Position numbers and translations under genes: made by a program. Shown piece by piece: positions 1 through 11,044 of a DNA stretch of 64,000 bases. Source of the stretch: Paenibacillus sabinae T27 (GTDB lineage: Bacteria; Bacillota; Bacilli; Paenibacillales; Paenibacillaceae); the NCBI RefSeq assembly GCF_000612505.1, contig NZ_CP004078.1, positions 3,945,252-4,009,251 of the forward strand, written 5' to 3'. Position 1 is the stretch's first letter. Each line of letters opens with the position of its first letter. The notes beneath the pieces are model-generated. The model was given only the letters and a program-made list of their open reading frames with translations, did not search any database and was not told the DNA's origin.

Positions 1-1464
1 CTGGGATACCCGTTCTTTTTAGTGCTCGTTACCGTCATTACCGGCGGTATTCCGCTGGCTGTCGCCAAGATGGTGGCAGAAGCCGAAGGGCAAGGGCATT
101 CTGAACGGTCGCGCCGCATTCTTCATTCAGCCCTGGGGCTAAGCATCACGCTGGGGATTTTGTTTACGGGAGTCGCCCTAGGAGGAGCATCCTGGGTATC
201 CAATGTTATTTTAACAGACAACCGTGTCTATTATACATTCATTGCCATGATCCCGATGCTAACCATTGTCGCTGTATCTGCCGTCTACCGGGGCTATTTT
301 CAAGGTCTGCAAAATATGATCCCCTCAGCGCTGTCCTCCGTGCTGGAGACGGTAACGCGCATTTTCTTCATGCTGTGGTTCTCCTGGCAGCTGCTGCCCA
401 AAGGAATGGCTTTCGCCGCGGCCGGAGCCATGCTGGGTGTTACCGTCGGCGAGATTACAGGGATGCTGGTGCTGCTGATCCAGTACTATTTTGCCGTCAA
501 AAAGGACAAACCGGAGCCTGACCAAGAGAACAGCACGCCTACTGAACCGGCTAAAGAAGCTCCGGTCAAGGAAAGCCCGGCACGGGATGGTGGAATACTG
601 AGACGGCTGGTCGGCATCTCCGTTCCGGTAACGGCCGGAAGACTCGTCGGTTCGTTCTCCTACTTGCTGGAGTCGATTATCACCGCGCGGAGCCTTGCCA
701 TAGCGGGAATTGCCACATCGGTGGCAACCGCCCAATACGGCTCGCTGCAGGGCATGGTGATCCCGCTGCTCTTATTGCCCGGCGCGCTTACCACTGCCCT
801 TGCCGTCTCGCTGGTGCCATCGCTGTCCGAAGCGTCCGCCCGGCGGGACCTTCAGGCGATTCATAAACGGATCCACCAGGCCCTGCGCCTCGCTATGGTC
901 ACCGGAGCCCCGTTCGCCGTGCTGATGTATGTGCTGGCCGTCCCTTTATGCACTCTTCTGTACGGCAGTCCCAACACCGCGCCCATGCTGCGGCTGATGG
1001 CGCCGTTCGCCCTGTTTCTGTACGTTCAGGCTCCGCTTCAAGCCGTGCTTCAGGCGATGGACCGCCCGGGCAAGGCACTCATCAACACTTTAATTGGTGC
1101 GGTTGTAAAAATCCTGTTGATCCTGCTGCTCGCCTCAAGACCGGAGTATGGAATCAACGGCGCACTGATTGCCATTATCGTCAACAGTATTCTCGTTACC
1201 TTGCTCCACGGTTACAGCGTCGTCAAATTGATCTCGCTGCGCCTGAAGCTGAACGATTTGCTCAAGACTTGCGCTGCAATGGCGATTATGGGTGCCGGCG
1301 TCAAATATGTATACACCCGCATACTTCTAGCCGATATGCAGTGGATGCAGTTTCTGTTCGCCTCTTCGCTTGGCATGGCGCTCTATCTCGGCATTGCTTT
1401 GCTGACCGGACTGTTTTCCCGCCGCGACCTCGAACGGATACCGGTGATCGGCCGCTGGCTATAG
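1..1464 (+). CDS. spoVB: Stage V sporulation protein B, MOP-family flippase (5' end outside window)
   Basis: Polytopic membrane protein of the polysaccharide/lipid II flippase (MATE/MOP) superfamily; SpoVB is needed for spore cortex synthesis. The frame is open from base 1 (reading LGYPFFL before an internal GTG at 22), so the N-terminus, probably about 40-50 residues, lies upstream. Many hydrophobic segments are visible, interrupted at about 496-590 by a charged, proline-rich loop (KKDKPEPD...) between the two halves. Identity rests on the sequence style (YRGYFQGLQNM, LGYPFFLVLVT) and on the following yrzE-yajC-tgt-queA order known from B. subtilis. Its TAG stop directly abuts the stop of the convergent next gene with no base between. 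Confidence 0.9.
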   Translation: MGYPFFLVLVTVITGGIPLAVAKMVAEAEGQGHSERSRRILHSALGLSITLGILFTGVALGGASWVSNVILTDNRVYYTFIAMIPMLTIVAVSAVYRGYFQGLQNMIPSALSSVLETVTRIFFMLWFSWQLLPKGMAFAAAGAMLGVTVGEITGMLVLLIQYYFAVKKDKPEPDQENSTPTEPAKEAPVKESPARDGGILRRLVGISVPVTAGRLVGSFSYLLESIITARSLAIAGIATSVATAQYGSLQGMVIPLLLLPGALTTALAVSLVPSLSEASARRDLQAIHKRIHQALRLAMVTGAPFAVLMYVLAVPLCTLLYGSPNTAPMLRLMAPFALFLYVQAPLQAVLQAMDRPGKALINTLIGAVVKILLILLLASRPEYGINGALIAIIVNSILVTLLHGYSVVKLISLRLKLNDLLKTCAAMAIMGAGVKYVYTRILLADMQWMQFLFASSLGMALYLGIALLTGLFSRRDLERIPVIGRWL

Positions 1465-2214
1465 CTATTTGGCGCGGTTGTGGTCCACATACAGCATGCC
1501 TTTATGGTCAATCGAGCACAGGAAAACGTCGCGAAAATCGGTTGCGCCTTTTTGCCGAATCTGGTTTCGGAGCCAAAAACGTGTCTTCCCGATCATCTCC
1601 AGATTGTGATCCTGCACCCTTCCGTCCATAATCAGCGGCACGGGCAGTCCCTCATACCGGATTTTGTCTTTGGTGAATTCGACCGTGGATACTTCGCTGT
1701 CCGAACGTTTTTTGCCATCACCCTCTGTGCCTGAACCGCTGGAGGAGGAAGAGATGCCATTGTCTTTTTCAATGACGGTCAGTTGTCCGGTAGGCTCCAG
1801 AATTGCAAATTCGACATCTGCTAGGTTGGTAATATTTTGCCCTCTCAGCTGCAGCAGCAGATCGTCTATATTATATCTTTGTTTGCGCATTTCCTTTCGC
1901 TGGATCTTGCCGCCCGATATCAAAACGCTAGGTTTGCCGTCAATGAAAAGACGCAGCTTGCGGCTCTTCAGGCTGAAGTGGGCGAGTATCACCTGTGTCA
2001 GAACCAGTGTCACCATTGGCACAATTCCGTCATACAGCGGACGCTCAATATCTTCGATTGCGAATACGGCGATTTCGGCGATTAGAATGGATATGGTAAG
2101 GTCGAACACCGACAGTTTCCCGATCTCCCTTTTCCCCATAATGCGCAAGCTCAGGAAGATGAAGAGATACATCAGCAAGGTCATAAAGATATGTGCGGTG
2201 ATGTGCCGGAACAT
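1465..2214 (-). CDS. yrbG: DUF421 (YetF/YrbG-like) membrane protein
   Basis: About 249 residues: N-terminal transmembrane segments with the family signature LRIMGKREIGKLSVFDL, then a soluble C-terminal DUF421 domain (FIDGKPSVLISGG, LLLQLRGQNI). Molecular function is not established. Start chosen at the ATG (MFRH) at 2214 because AAGGAGAG lies just upstream; the longer open frame to 2565 starts in non-family, low-hydrophobicity sequence. The family domain is split by a serine/glycine-rich linker (SSSSSGSG) before the last strand region. The symbol rests on position beside spoVB as in B. subtilis. Convergent with spoVB, stop to stop. Confidence 0.8.
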   Translation of the reverse strand: MFRHITAHIFMTLLMYLFIFLSLRIMGKREIGKLSVFDLTISILIAEIAVFAIEDIERPLYDGIVPMVTLVLTQVILAHFSLKSRKLRLFIDGKPSVLISGGKIQRKEMRKQRYNIDDLLLQLRGQNITNLADVEFAILEPTGQLTVIEKDNGISSSSSGSGTEGDGKKRSDSEVSTVEFTKDKIRYEGLPVPLIMDGRVQDHNLEMIGKTRFWLRNQIRQKGATDFRDVFLCSIDHKGMLYVDHNRAK

Positions 2215-2427
2215 ATTGCTTCGCTCTCCTTTACAGGTCCTTCGGGCATGGCAGCGCCTGACGGAACAATGTAGTCCTATTCTGACCGCCATCTCCATGT
2301 AACATTCGAAAGCCTCGCGATCAATTACTGGTAAATGCTCGTACCCGCTTTCATGTACTATTGGGGCAAGCCTTCTCATAGTATGAAGTAACTGACTTGC
2401 ACCTTTGGAGAAAGAGGAGGATAAACC

Positions 2428-2820
2428 ATGGAACTGCTCCGTAAAATGTTCTCGCTGAAAATCGGGAATCCCGTGCTGTCGGGCTTGTGCCGAGCTTTTG
2501 TGTGGATGCTGCTGGGAGCTTTCATTCTGTCGCTGCTGCTTTGGGGAAGCGGGCTGAGCGAACACGATCTCTCACTGTATACCTATGTTGTACATGGACT
2601 GGCTATCGCCTTCGGAGGCTGGACGGCGGGGAAAAGAGCCATCAGAAGGGGCTGGTATCAAGGCTGCCTTACGGGCGTTTTTTATGGATTGATTGTCCTG
2701 ATCATCGGTTTTCTGGCTTTGGACAGTCCCCTGAAGGCTCCGGATCTGCTGTGGATTGCGGCAGCGGCGTTCATTGGCACACTTGGCGGCATGTTTGGAG
2801 TCAATTTCCAGAAAGTATAA
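2428..2820 (+). CDS. yrzE: TIGR04086 (YrzE-like) membrane protein
   Basis: A 130-residue protein with four predicted membrane segments and glycine-rich helices (GGWTAGKRAIRRGWYQG, GVFYGLIVL, FIGTLGGMFGVNF) typical of the TIGR04086 family found next to spoVB and yajC in Bacillales. No known biochemical role. Start ATG at 2428 follows a strong AGAGGAGG site. The gene is transcribed divergently from the DUF421 gene, separated by 213 bases in which I see no other gene. Confidence 0.75.
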   Translation: MELLRKMFSLKIGNPVLSGLCRAFVWMLLGAFILSLLLWGSGLSEHDLSLYTYVVHGLAIAFGGWTAGKRAIRRGWYQGCLTGVFYGLIVLIIGFLALDSPLKAPDLLWIAAAAFIGTLGGMFGVNFQKV

Positions 2821-2922
2821 AATTTATATTTTCAACAAAAATTGAAACTTCGCTTCCCAAAATGTGATACACTGTCTTCATCCCGTTGCTGTTTTTTGCA
2901 CATTAAGGAGGCTTTGATTCCT

Positions 2923-3762
2923 TTGCTTTATGAGTCTATGAATACTGTTTCATGGTTTACCGTAGTGATCGTCTTTCTGCTGATCGGCCTCGTCTCCCGC
3001 CAAAATCCTTTCAAGGCAGTGGTCTACCTGGCCAAAGAAATCCTTCGATCCTACAAACTCGTGCTTTTGATCGCTGGAATGTCCGGCGTGCTGGCCCTTA
3101 ACAAGTACGAGCTGCAAATTGAGAAAAAAATGCATCTGACATCCGATTTTACCGGATTTGTGTTCGGCCTCGAAGGACATTTCGTTCAGGGTGTACAGCA
3201 TCTATTTTACGCTCCGTGGCTGACTCCAATTATTGTTTTCTTTTATGTGTTTATGCTTCAATCGGTGCTTGCCGCCTCGCTCGGCGTGTATCTGATGGAC
3301 AAAAACCGTCTGCTGCTGTATGCGACTTGCTACGCCGTAATACTAAATTACGCGATTGCCATTCCTTTTTATCTGTATTTTCCGGTAAATGAGGTCTGGT
3401 CCTATGCACCCGCAGGGGTCCGGTTCGTGATGCTGGACGTATTTCCGAGATTTGAACAGGAGTACCGGGCATTGTCCGGACTTGATAATTGCTTTCCAAG
3501 CCTTCACACCTCGATTTCCCTGACATCGGCGCTGCTGGCTTTCCGGTCGGGCAACCGGCGCTGGATGACAATCGCGGGCATTTCCGCCGCCGTCATTATT
3601 TTCGGCATTTTCTATCTGGGTATTCACTGGCTTACCGATATGGTTGGCGGGACTCTGCTGGCTGTGCTTTCCACCTCCCTCGGCGTTCAGCTTGCCAAGC
3701 TTACGCTCCGCGAAAGCGAGCCTGCGCTCAGGGTTGGCAGCGAAGCTGCTCCTTTTCAATAG
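2923..3762 (+). CDS. PAP2-superfamily membrane phosphatase
   Basis: Membrane protein of about 279 residues. The C-terminal half carries PAP2 motifs: CFPSLHTS (variant of PSGH) and YLGIHWLTDMVGG with the His/Asp pair of motif 3, the arrangement seen in inositol-phosphorylceramide-synthase-like PAP2 proteins. It probably acts on a lipid phosphate or pyrophosphate at the membrane; the substrate is unknown. AAGGAGG at 2905-2911 favours the TTG at 2923 (spacing 11); the ATG at 2938 is an alternative. An intrinsic terminator follows the gene. Confidence 0.75.
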   Translation: MLYESMNTVSWFTVVIVFLLIGLVSRQNPFKAVVYLAKEILRSYKLVLLIAGMSGVLALNKYELQIEKKMHLTSDFTGFVFGLEGHFVQGVQHLFYAPWLTPIIVFFYVFMLQSVLAASLGVYLMDKNRLLLYATCYAVILNYAIAIPFYLYFPVNEVWSYAPAGVRFVMLDVFPRFEQEYRALSGLDNCFPSLHTSISLTSALLAFRSGNRRWMTIAGISAAVIIFGIFYLGIHWLTDMVGGTLLAVLSTSLGVQLAKLTLRESEPALRVGSEAAPFQ

Positions 3763-3825
3763 GAAGACGATTCCACTTATTCCGGGGATTTCGTCCCCTT
3801 CTCTAAGGCATTGGTCATTTATTCA

Positions 3826-3860
3826 CAAAAAGAAGTCCCGTTCGGGGGCTTCTTTTTTTA
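3826..3860 (+). terminator. Intrinsic terminator of the PAP2 gene
   Basis: Stem AAGAAGTCCC / GGGGGCTTCTT followed by a run of T on the plus strand. Confidence 0.8.
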
Positions 3861-3863
3861 TAC

Positions 3864-3906
3864 AATAAAAAACGGTGTCCCTCCATCGTAATGGAAAGCA
3901 CACCGC
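3864..3906 (-). terminator. Intrinsic terminator of the ruv-queA-tgt-yajC operon
   Basis: On the minus strand, GCGGTGT...CCAT-TACG-ATGG...ACACCG is followed by TTTTTT, 27 bases after the yajC stop. Confidence 0.8.
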
Positions 3907-3932
3907 TTCGTAAAAATGAAATTGGAAAGCGA

Positions 3933-4244
3933 TTACTTTGAATCCGCTTCCGTTGCCACTGAATGGCTGATCGAACCGCGGTCAAAGGTCAACTTGGTCA
4001 CATCATTCACCCGGAGCACGACGATATCGTCGGAAATCTCCATAATCGTGCCGTGAAGGCCGCCGATCGTTACAACCTTGTCACCCTTTTTCAAACTCTT
4101 TAACATGGCGTTGCGCGTCTTGGTCTTCTTCTGCTGAGGACGGATCAACAGGAAGTAGAACACGACAAACATCAGGACAAACGGCCCGACGAGTCCCAAA
4201 ATATTCGAAGACTGGGACCCTGCAGCTGCAGCGTATTGAAACAT
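3933..4244 (-). CDS. yajC: Preprotein translocase subunit YajC
   Basis: 103 residues. A single N-terminal membrane helix (GLVGPFVLMFVVFYFLLI) is followed by RPQQKK and a small beta domain (LKKGDKVVTIGGLHG), the standard YajC plan. YajC associates with SecDF at the translocon. Start ATG at 4244 has AAAGGGGGG upstream. It is the last gene of a minus-strand operon with tgt and queA, the usual order in Bacillales. Confidence 0.95.
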   Translation of the reverse strand: MFQYAAAAGSQSSNILGLVGPFVLMFVVFYFLLIRPQQKKTKTRNAMLKSLKKGDKVVTIGGLHGTIMEISDDIVVLRVNDVTKLTFDRGSISHSVATEADSK

Positions 4245-4288
4245 ATTTCACCCCCCTTTCAAATCTTCGGTAAAGCACAATTCAGCAC

Positions 4289-5446
<1,158 letters not shown>

Positions 5447-6475
5447 TTAGTAAATGAACATTGCGTCGCCGAAACTGAAAAACCGGTATTTCTGCTCAAT
5501 TGCCTCTTGATAGGCAGCAAGGATATTTTCCCTGCCCGCCAGGGCGCTGACCAGCATAACCAGCGTTGATTTCGGCAGATGAAAATTCGTAATCAGGGCG
5601 TCTACCAGCTTGAATTCATACCCCGGATAGATAAAAATATCCGTCCAGCCGCTGCATGCTTCAAGCGGTTCGCCCTTAAACATGCCCCCGACCGTCTCCA
5701 GCGTACGGCAGGAAGTCGTTCCAACCGCCACAATCCGGCTTCCCTTCTCCCGGGCCTCGTTCAGTATATCCGCCGTTTCCTGAGACAGCATGAAAAATTC
5801 CGCATGCATGACATGCTCCTCAACCGTTTCTACGGACATCGGACGGAACGTGCCCAGCCCGACATGAAGGGTAATATAGGCCAGATTGACCCCTTTTGCC
5901 TTAATCTTATCCAGCAGCTCCTCCGTAAAATGCAACCCGGCCGTAGGCGCGGCCGCCGAGCCTTCATTTCGGGCATATACGGTCTGATACCGTTCCCGGT
6001 CATCCAGCTTCTCCTTGATATAAGGCGGAAGCGGCATCGTTCCGAGCCGGTCCAGAATCTCCTGGAAGATTCCATTGTACATGAACCGCAGCGTACGCCC
6101 GCCCATGTCGCTTTCTTCCTCAATTACCGCCCGGAGTTCCTCGCCAAAGGAAATGACGGCGCCGGTCTTCAGCTTTTTGCCCGGTTTCACCAGAGCCTCC
6201 CACCGGTCTTCGTCCAAGCTCTTGAGCAGCAGCACCTCGGCCTTAGCTCCCGTGTCTTCCTTTATGCCGAACAACCGGGCAGGAATGACTCTCGTATCAT
6301 TCAGCACAAGCGTATCGCCCGGCCGCAGTTCTTCAAGAATATCCGTAAAATGCCGATGCTCCGTCTTCCCGCTCCGCATGTCCAGCGTAAGCAGCCTTGA
6401 AGCGCTCCGGTCTGAAAGCGGAGTCTGGGCAATCAGTTCTTCCGGCAGATGAAAATCATACAAATCCACATGCAT
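5447..6475 (-). CDS. queA: S-adenosylmethionine:tRNA ribosyltransferase-isomerase
   Basis: 342 residues, the family norm. Transfers the ribosyl part of SAM to preQ1 in tRNA, giving epoxyqueuosine. Begins [20 protein letters not shown]; further signatures are [35 protein letters not shown] and [17 protein letters not shown]. An ATG nine bases upstream (6484) overlaps the previous stop as ATGA, but AAGGA lies directly against it, so the second ATG at 6475 has the better spacing. Translationally close to the SpoIID-like gene upstream and tgt downstream. Confidence 0.96.
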   Translation of the reverse strand: MHVDLYDFHLPEELIAQTPLSDRSASRLLTLDMRSGKTEHRHFTDILEELRPGDTLVLNDTRVIPARLFGIKEDTGAKAEVLLLKSLDEDRWEALVKPGKKLKTGAVISFGEELRAVIEEESDMGGRTLRFMYNGIFQEILDRLGTMPLPPYIKEKLDDRERYQTVYARNEGSAAAPTAGLHFTEELLDKIKAKGVNLAYITLHVGLGTFRPMSVETVEEHVMHAEFFMLSQETADILNEAREKGSRIVAVGTTSCRTLETVGGMFKGEPLEACSGWTDIFIYPGYEFKLVDALITNFHLPKSTLVMLVSALAGRENILAAYQEAIEQKYRFFSFGDAMFIY

Positions 6476-6480
6476 TGCTG

Positions 6481-8568
6481 TCATTCCTTAACTATAGTGA
6501 CATTTTGAAAATAGTGTTGCAAAATCGCCTTGTAATCATACCCCTGATCCGCCATTCCCTTCACACCCCATTGGGACATGCCCAGTCCATGGCCGTTCCC
6601 CCAGCCAATAAACAGGAAGCCGGGAGTGGCGTCAACAACCCGCGCCTTGGAGTCTCCGTCCATAACGACGGTTCCGCTGCCGCTCTTCGTTACCATACCC
6701 GATGCGGTCAGCACGCTTGTCTGCTGCGAACCGCTTACGCTTCCGGTTTTGCCGTCAGCGCCTAGTACAGTATAACTGCCCGAAGGCACAATATCAAACA
6801 AAGTGCTGGGCAGCCCGCCCAATGCGGAACGGTACAAGTCGGGATACTTTAGACTTAGGGAATTGCCGTTGGCTTTAACCAGAACGGCCCGGCCCGATGG
6901 ACCGCGCTCCGTCACCTGGAGGGTCACGATAGTTGAAGGCAGCGTGGTGCTCGTCTTCCCTTGGAGACTTTTCAGCAGATCGGAAGATGTATAAGGCCCT
7001 TTAATCCAGCTGTAACTCCCCGACTCCGATACCTTGCTCAGAACAACCGCATTTTCTCCCGGATTCAGTTTTCCTACGGGACTTACGCTGTTGTCAATCA
7101 CAGGCAGCGGCCGCACATTGACATCCTTGGTCGTCGCCGTTAGTATGTCCAGGCCGGCTGCGGTCTTATCGCCCGTAAGCTTCACATTGTCTTCCCGGAC
7201 ATAGCCGTCCAAGCCACCAGGCAGCTGCACGTAATACCATTTCTTCGCGGAAGCCGCCGCGGAACTGTCCTCCGAACTGTCCACACTGGCGAATACATTT
7301 CCGCCGCTGTTCCATACCTCGGAAGGATCGGCGGTCTTCCCGCCGCTGTTGGAAGAAAATACAGCTTCAACAAGACTTTCTCCGCTCTTCAGCACCTCGC
7401 CAGATGTGGCATCCACAGCTGACGTCACCGAAGGCGCTTCGGTTCCGATGCCGCTATAAACCTGGCTTAACGTAGTATCTACAACATTCGCAATATCGAA
7501 TCTCAGCCCCTGCGCAAGCGCATAGCTGCGGGCCGCTACCGCTTGCGCCTTGAGCGCTTCGGCCGGCCAGCTGGCAGAGACCTCACCGCCGACAACCGAG
7601 TACAGATATTGTTCCAGCGGCAGTTCATTAATGACGGACAGCGATCCGTTCGATCCGCCGAGTTCCAGGCTTCCGCGATAACTCCGCTTGGACCGTTCGG
7701 CAAGCTGGATGCCTGTGCTGCTTCCGGCCGCTTTAAACTTCGCATCGCCGGATACCGCGTAGTGCATCGTCTGCGTCTCGCTGTTAAAGTCCAGACCTGC
7801 ATCCGTGCGGATCATCAGGCCTTTCGGTGCGGTCGTTAAAGAAAGCTGCGGCATCACCTGGCCCAGCACAAGCCGCGCCGCGGCTAAGTCGCTGTCGTTC
7901 ACCGCTTCGGCCACCCACACCTCATACCGCGAACCGCCGCCTTCGGAAGGCACCACGGCGGTCCAGGCATCCACGCCAGCTGCGGCTATGCTAGCCCTTG
8001 CGGTGTCGGCCTCCAGCTGTGTGGCATAGCTTCCCGCGGTCAAATGCTTGCCCCCCTTGACAACGGGGGACTGGTCAGCCGGTAGGTTCAATCCGGCTTT
8101 AGCCACTCGGTCAGCCGCATTCTTCGCAGCGCTTTCGCTGGCGTACGTTCCGGTGTAGAGCTGATATACATTGCCGCCGCCCTTGGAGTTCATAAACAGC
8201 AAAGGCTTGTCCGAAGTAGATTGGAGCTTCTTCGCTGCATCAGCCGCCGTCTGCCAGGAAGGCGTCTCCAGCACTTTTACCCGGTATCCGTCCAGGCTTG
8301 CCCGTACCTTCGTCCCCGAAGGGACCGTTACAAGGACAGTCCCGGCATCTTCTGCAGTCAGGCTCCAGGCCTGGCCCGAGGACAGCGTTACCGCCGGGAC
8401 CGTCAATTTATATTTGCTACCAATATCGGCAAAAAGCGCGACCCTAATCGTCCGTACGGAGTCGGCGTAACCGGCCCCTGCGGGCAGCAGCAGACTTCCC
8501 GCTGCTAGTACGGCGGCCAGCAGGCTTTTTGCCAGCGCCGATTTCCCTTTCCTCCATGCATGAATCAT
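6481..8568 (-). CDS. Secreted SpoIID/LytB-domain protein with SPOR-like repeats
   Basis: About 695 residues with a signal peptide ([21 protein letters not shown]). The N-terminal half has two SPOR-like stretches ([40 protein letters not shown]), then a SpoIID/LytB domain with [30 protein letters not shown] sequence and a C-terminal [18 protein letters not shown] segment. SpoIID is a glycan-cleaving lytic transglycosylase of denuded peptidoglycan; here the domain suggests peptidoglycan work outside the membrane, during sporulation or in the wall. Start ATG at 8568 is 11 bases after GGAGG; a TTG at 8586 overlaps that site and is unlikely. Insertion between ruvB and queA differs from B. subtilis. 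Confidence 0.85.
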   Translation of the reverse strand: MIHAWRKGKSALAKSLLAAVLAAGSLLLPAGAGYADSVRTIRVALFADIGSKYKLTVPAVTLSSGQAWSLTAEDAGTVLVTVPSGTKVRASLDGYRVKVLETPSWQTAADAAKKLQSTSDKPLLFMNSKGGGNVYQLYTGTYASESAAKNAADRVAKAGLNLPADQSPVVKGGKHLTAGSYATQLEADTARASIAAAGVDAWTAVVPSEGGGSRYEVWVAEAVNDSDLAAARLVLGQVMPQLSLTTAPKGLMIRTDAGLDFNSETQTMHYAVSGDAKFKAAGSSTGIQLAERSKRSYRGSLELGGSNGSLSVINELPLEQYLYSVVGGEVSASWPAEALKAQAVAARSYALAQGLRFDIANVVDTTLSQVYSGIGTEAPSVTSAVDATSGEVLKSGESLVEAVFSSNSGGKTADPSEVWNSGGNVFASVDSSEDSSAAASAKKWYYVQLPGGLDGYVREDNVKLTGDKTAAGLDILTATTKDVNVRPLPVIDNSVSPVGKLNPGENAVVLSKVSESGSYSWIKGPYTSSDLLKSLQGKTSTTLPSTIVTLQVTERGPSGRAVLVKANGNSLSLKYPDLYRSALGGLPSTLFDIVPSGSYTVLGADGKTGSVSGSQQTSVLTASGMVTKSGSGTVVMDGDSKARVVDATPGFLFIGWGNGHGLGMSQWGVKGMADQGYDYKAILQHYFQNVTIVKE

Positions 8569-8605
8569 TTTCGCTTTGTCCTCCAATCGCCTAAATCGGT
8601 AAAAT

Positions 8606-9613
8606 TCAAGACTGCTCCGGAGGGAGCGGAAGTCCTAAATGCTGGTAAGCGGCCGGGGTAACCACTCTTCCCCGGGGTGTACGCTGCAGGAAGCCGATTT
8701 GCAGCAAGTACGGCTCATAGACATCCTCTATCGTCTGGCTCTCCTCGCCTATCGTCGCGGCAATCGTATCCAGCCCGACAGGCCCGCCGCGAAAGCCCGT
8801 GATCATGGAGTGCAGCATCTTATGATCGATATTATCAAGGCCTCGGGGATCGACCTGAAGCCTTTTCAGCGATTCTCCGGCGATGTCCGGTGTAATAATC
8901 CCGTCACCTTTGACCTGGGCAAAATCACGGACCCGCTTCAGCAGCCGGTTGGCGATCCGGGGAGTTCCCCGCGAGCGCAGCGCAATCTCCTCGGCAGCGT
9001 CGCCGAGGATTTCAATGCCGAGAATGTCGGCGCCCCGTGAGACAATATAGCTCAGCTCATCGACCGTGTAGAACTCCAGCCGGCTGACAACGCCGAAGCG
9101 GTCGCGCAGCGGTGCGGACAACAGGCCTGCTCGAGTGGTAGCCCCTATCAGAGTGAACGGCGGCAGATCCAGCCGGACCGAGCGAGCACTTGGCCCCTTG
9201 CCGATCATAATGTCGAGGGCAAAATCCTCCATCGCCGGATACAGCACTTCCTCCACCGTCCGATGCAGCCGGTGAATCTCGTCGATGAACAGCACATCGC
9301 CCTCCTGCAGATTGGTCAGCAGCGCCGCCAAATCCCCCGGACGCTCAATCGCGGGACCGGACGTCGTCCGGAGATTCACTCCCAGCTCGTTGGCGATAAT
9401 GTTGGCGAGTGTCGTCTTTCCCAGCCCCGGGGGCCCGTACAGCAGCACATGATCCAGCGCCTCACTCCGCATTTTTGCCGCTTCGATATAAATCTTCAGG
9501 TTCTCCTTAACCTGGTTCTGTCCAATATATTCAGCCAAATAGCGGGGACGCAGACTGAGCTCCACCGCCTGGTCTTCCATCATTAAATTTGCGGATATGA
9601 TCCGGTCCTCCAT
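8606..9613 (-). CDS. ruvB: Holliday junction branch migration helicase RuvB
   Basis: About 335 residues. AAA+ motor of the RuvAB complex. Walker [10 protein letters not shown], Walker [10 protein letters not shown], sensor-1 GATTRAG and C-terminal winged helix ([21 protein letters not shown]) are visible. Start taken at MEDRIIS (9613), where family homology begins; an upstream ATG at 9637 is possible. Follows ruvA in the ruvC-ruvA-ruvB operon, whose promoter carries a LexA-like site. Confidence 0.96.
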   Translation of the reverse strand: MEDRIISANLMMEDQAVELSLRPRYLAEYIGQNQVKENLKIYIEAAKMRSEALDHVLLYGPPGLGKTTLANIIANELGVNLRTTSGPAIERPGDLAALLTNLQEGDVLFIDEIHRLHRTVEEVLYPAMEDFALDIMIGKGPSARSVRLDLPPFTLIGATTRAGLLSAPLRDRFGVVSRLEFYTVDELSYIVSRGADILGIEILGDAAEEIALRSRGTPRIANRLLKRVRDFAQVKGDGIITPDIAGESLKRLQVDPRGLDNIDHKMLHSMITGFRGGPVGLDTIAATIGEESQTIEDVYEPYLLQIGFLQRTPRGRVVTPAAYQHLGLPLPPEQS

Positions 9614-9691
9614 CTTTCCATCGCTCCACTTCATCATGTACTTAGCGGACCTTCGTTACCCAGGTTCCAATCCACTCTTGCTTAGCCGGGC

Positions 9692-10312
9692 CTATTTCGC
9701 CACATACAGCAGCTTGAGCGCCTTTTTCATCAGGACGTCGACCGATTCAGTCTCGGCTCCTTCTTTCTTCAGCGACAGCCAGACACGGTCCAGCTCACTC
9801 TCCGTATAGCCAAGCGCCTTAAGCCCGTCTCGGGCTTCCTGCCAGGAAGTCTCACCGCTCTCCGTATTCTGCTCCTCCACCGCGAACAATCCAGTTTGGA
9901 AACTGGCCGTCCCCAGTCCGTCCAGCTTGTCCTTGAGATCCAGAATCATCCGCTGCGCCGTCTTCTTCCCGATCCCCGGCAGCTTCGTCAAAAAGGTAAT
10001 ATTCTCCTGATAAATGGCCGAAATGACATGATCCGGCGTGCCTCCCGTCAAAATCCCGAGCGCCACACGTGGCCCGATGCCCGACACCTCGATCAGCTTT
10101 CGGAACAACTTCTGCTCCTCACGGGTGAGAAAACCGAACAAAAAAATTGCGTCCTCCCGCACATGATGATGAATATATACCGTCACCGGTCCTTCCTGTT
10201 TGGCAAAAGCATAAGGATTCGGGCAAAAAACCCGGTATCCGACGCCCTGTACCTCCAGCACCACGTATTCCTGTTCCAAATGGACAACCGGTCCCTTTAA
10301 AAAATCGATCAT
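9692..10312 (-). CDS. ruvA: Holliday junction DNA-binding protein RuvA
   Basis: 206 residues. N-terminal OB-fold (MIDFLKGPVVHLEQEYVVLEV), helix-hairpin-helix pair (LIEVSGIGPRVALGIL and LTKLPGIGKKTAQRMILDL) and a C-terminal domain that contacts RuvB. The start overlaps the ruvC stop as ATGA, so translation is coupled. Confidence 0.97.
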   Translation of the reverse strand: MIDFLKGPVVHLEQEYVVLEVQGVGYRVFCPNPYAFAKQEGPVTVYIHHHVREDAIFLFGFLTREEQKLFRKLIEVSGIGPRVALGILTGGTPDHVISAIYQENITFLTKLPGIGKKTAQRMILDLKDKLDGLGTASFQTGLFAVEEQNTESGETSWQEARDGLKALGYTESELDRVWLSLKKEGAETESVDVLMKKALKLLYVAK

Positions 10313-10818
10313 TTGCGCAATACCTCATTTATCTTTGAATTCAGCGTATACGAATGAGCATGACAGATTGCGACAGCCAGCGCGTCAGCAACATCATCGG
10401 GCTTCGGTACAGCGGACAGCTTGAGGTACATCCGCACCATCTCCTGCACTTGCTTCTTCTCCGCCTTGCCATAGCCGACAATCGCCTGCTTCACCTGCAT
10501 CGGCGTGTACTCCGCCACCGGAAGCCCCCGCTGCACCGCTGCCAGCACCAGTACACCGCGTGCCTGTCCTACCGACATCGCCGTCGTTACATTGCGGTTG
10601 AAGAACAGCTTCTCCAGGGCCACGGCCTCCGGCTTGTACCGGTCGATCAGCTGCAGCATGCCCTCGTATACGTGAAGCAGCCGCTCCTCCTCCGGCGTGT
10701 GGGCTTCCGTCTGGATGCACCCGTATTGAACCGGTGTAAGCTTACTGCCATTTTTGTCAATGAAGCCGAAGCCGACAATCGCTATCCCCGGATCGATCCC
10801 CAGAATTCGCAAAACCAT
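10309..10818 (-). CDS. ruvC: Crossover junction endodeoxyribonuclease RuvC
   Basis: 169 residues, RNase H-like fold resolvase. Likely catalytic acidic residues are Asp9 (ILGIDPG), Glu69 (VALEKLFF), Asp142 and Asp145 (PDDVADALAVAICH). B. subtilis has no ruvC in this place and uses RecU, so the RuvC-type resolvase in a full ruvCAB operon is a lineage difference from that model. AGGGGAGAG precedes the ATG. Confidence 0.96.
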   Translation of the reverse strand: MVLRILGIDPGIAIVGFGFIDKNGSKLTPVQYGCIQTEAHTPEEERLLHVYEGMLQLIDRYKPEAVALEKLFFNRNVTTAMSVGQARGVLVLAAVQRGLPVAEYTPMQVKQAIVGYGKAEKKQVQEMVRMYLKLSAVPKPDDVADALAVAICHAHSYTLNSKINEVLRK

Positions 10819-10869
10819 CTCTCCCCTATTTATCGGTAGCTTTCCCGCACAGGTTCATGCCTTGAAAGC

Positions 10870-10881
10870 GAACATATGTAT
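10870..10881. promoter_or_regulatory. Probable LexA (SOS) box of ruvCAB
   Basis: GAAC-ATAT-GTAT, with the flank CGAAC. It matches the Bacillota LexA site GAAC-N4-GTTC except for the last two positions of the right half. It lies just downstream of the -10 element, a repressing position. SOS control of ruvAB is known in B. subtilis; here it is inferred. Confidence 0.55.
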
Positions 10882-10892
10882 TCCTTCTACCC

Positions 10893-10901
10893 ATTATAGC
10901 A
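10893..10901 (-). promoter_or_regulatory. ruvCAB promoter, extended -10
   Basis: Minus strand TGCTATAAT, a perfect -10 with the TG extension. No good -35 is seen at 16-18 bases, which fits an extended -10 promoter. Confidence 0.55.
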
Positions 10902-10971
10902 AAAATAGGCTGCCCGGGGAGCATAAAGTTTGCCCTACTCGATATCGTTGTAACAAGCCATCACTTCACGA

Positions 10972-11009
10972 CAAAAAGACCGCCGGTTTTTCACCAACGG
11001 CCTCTTTCT
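10972..11009 (-). terminator. Terminator after bofC
   Basis: GC-rich imperfect hairpin (GGCCGTTGGT / ACCGGCGGTC on the minus strand) followed by TTTTTG, about 35 bases after the bofC stop and upstream of the ruvC promoter. Confidence 0.6.
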
Positions 11010-11044
11010 CGATTTTGTTCAAGATTGCCTTCAAAAAATCAGCC

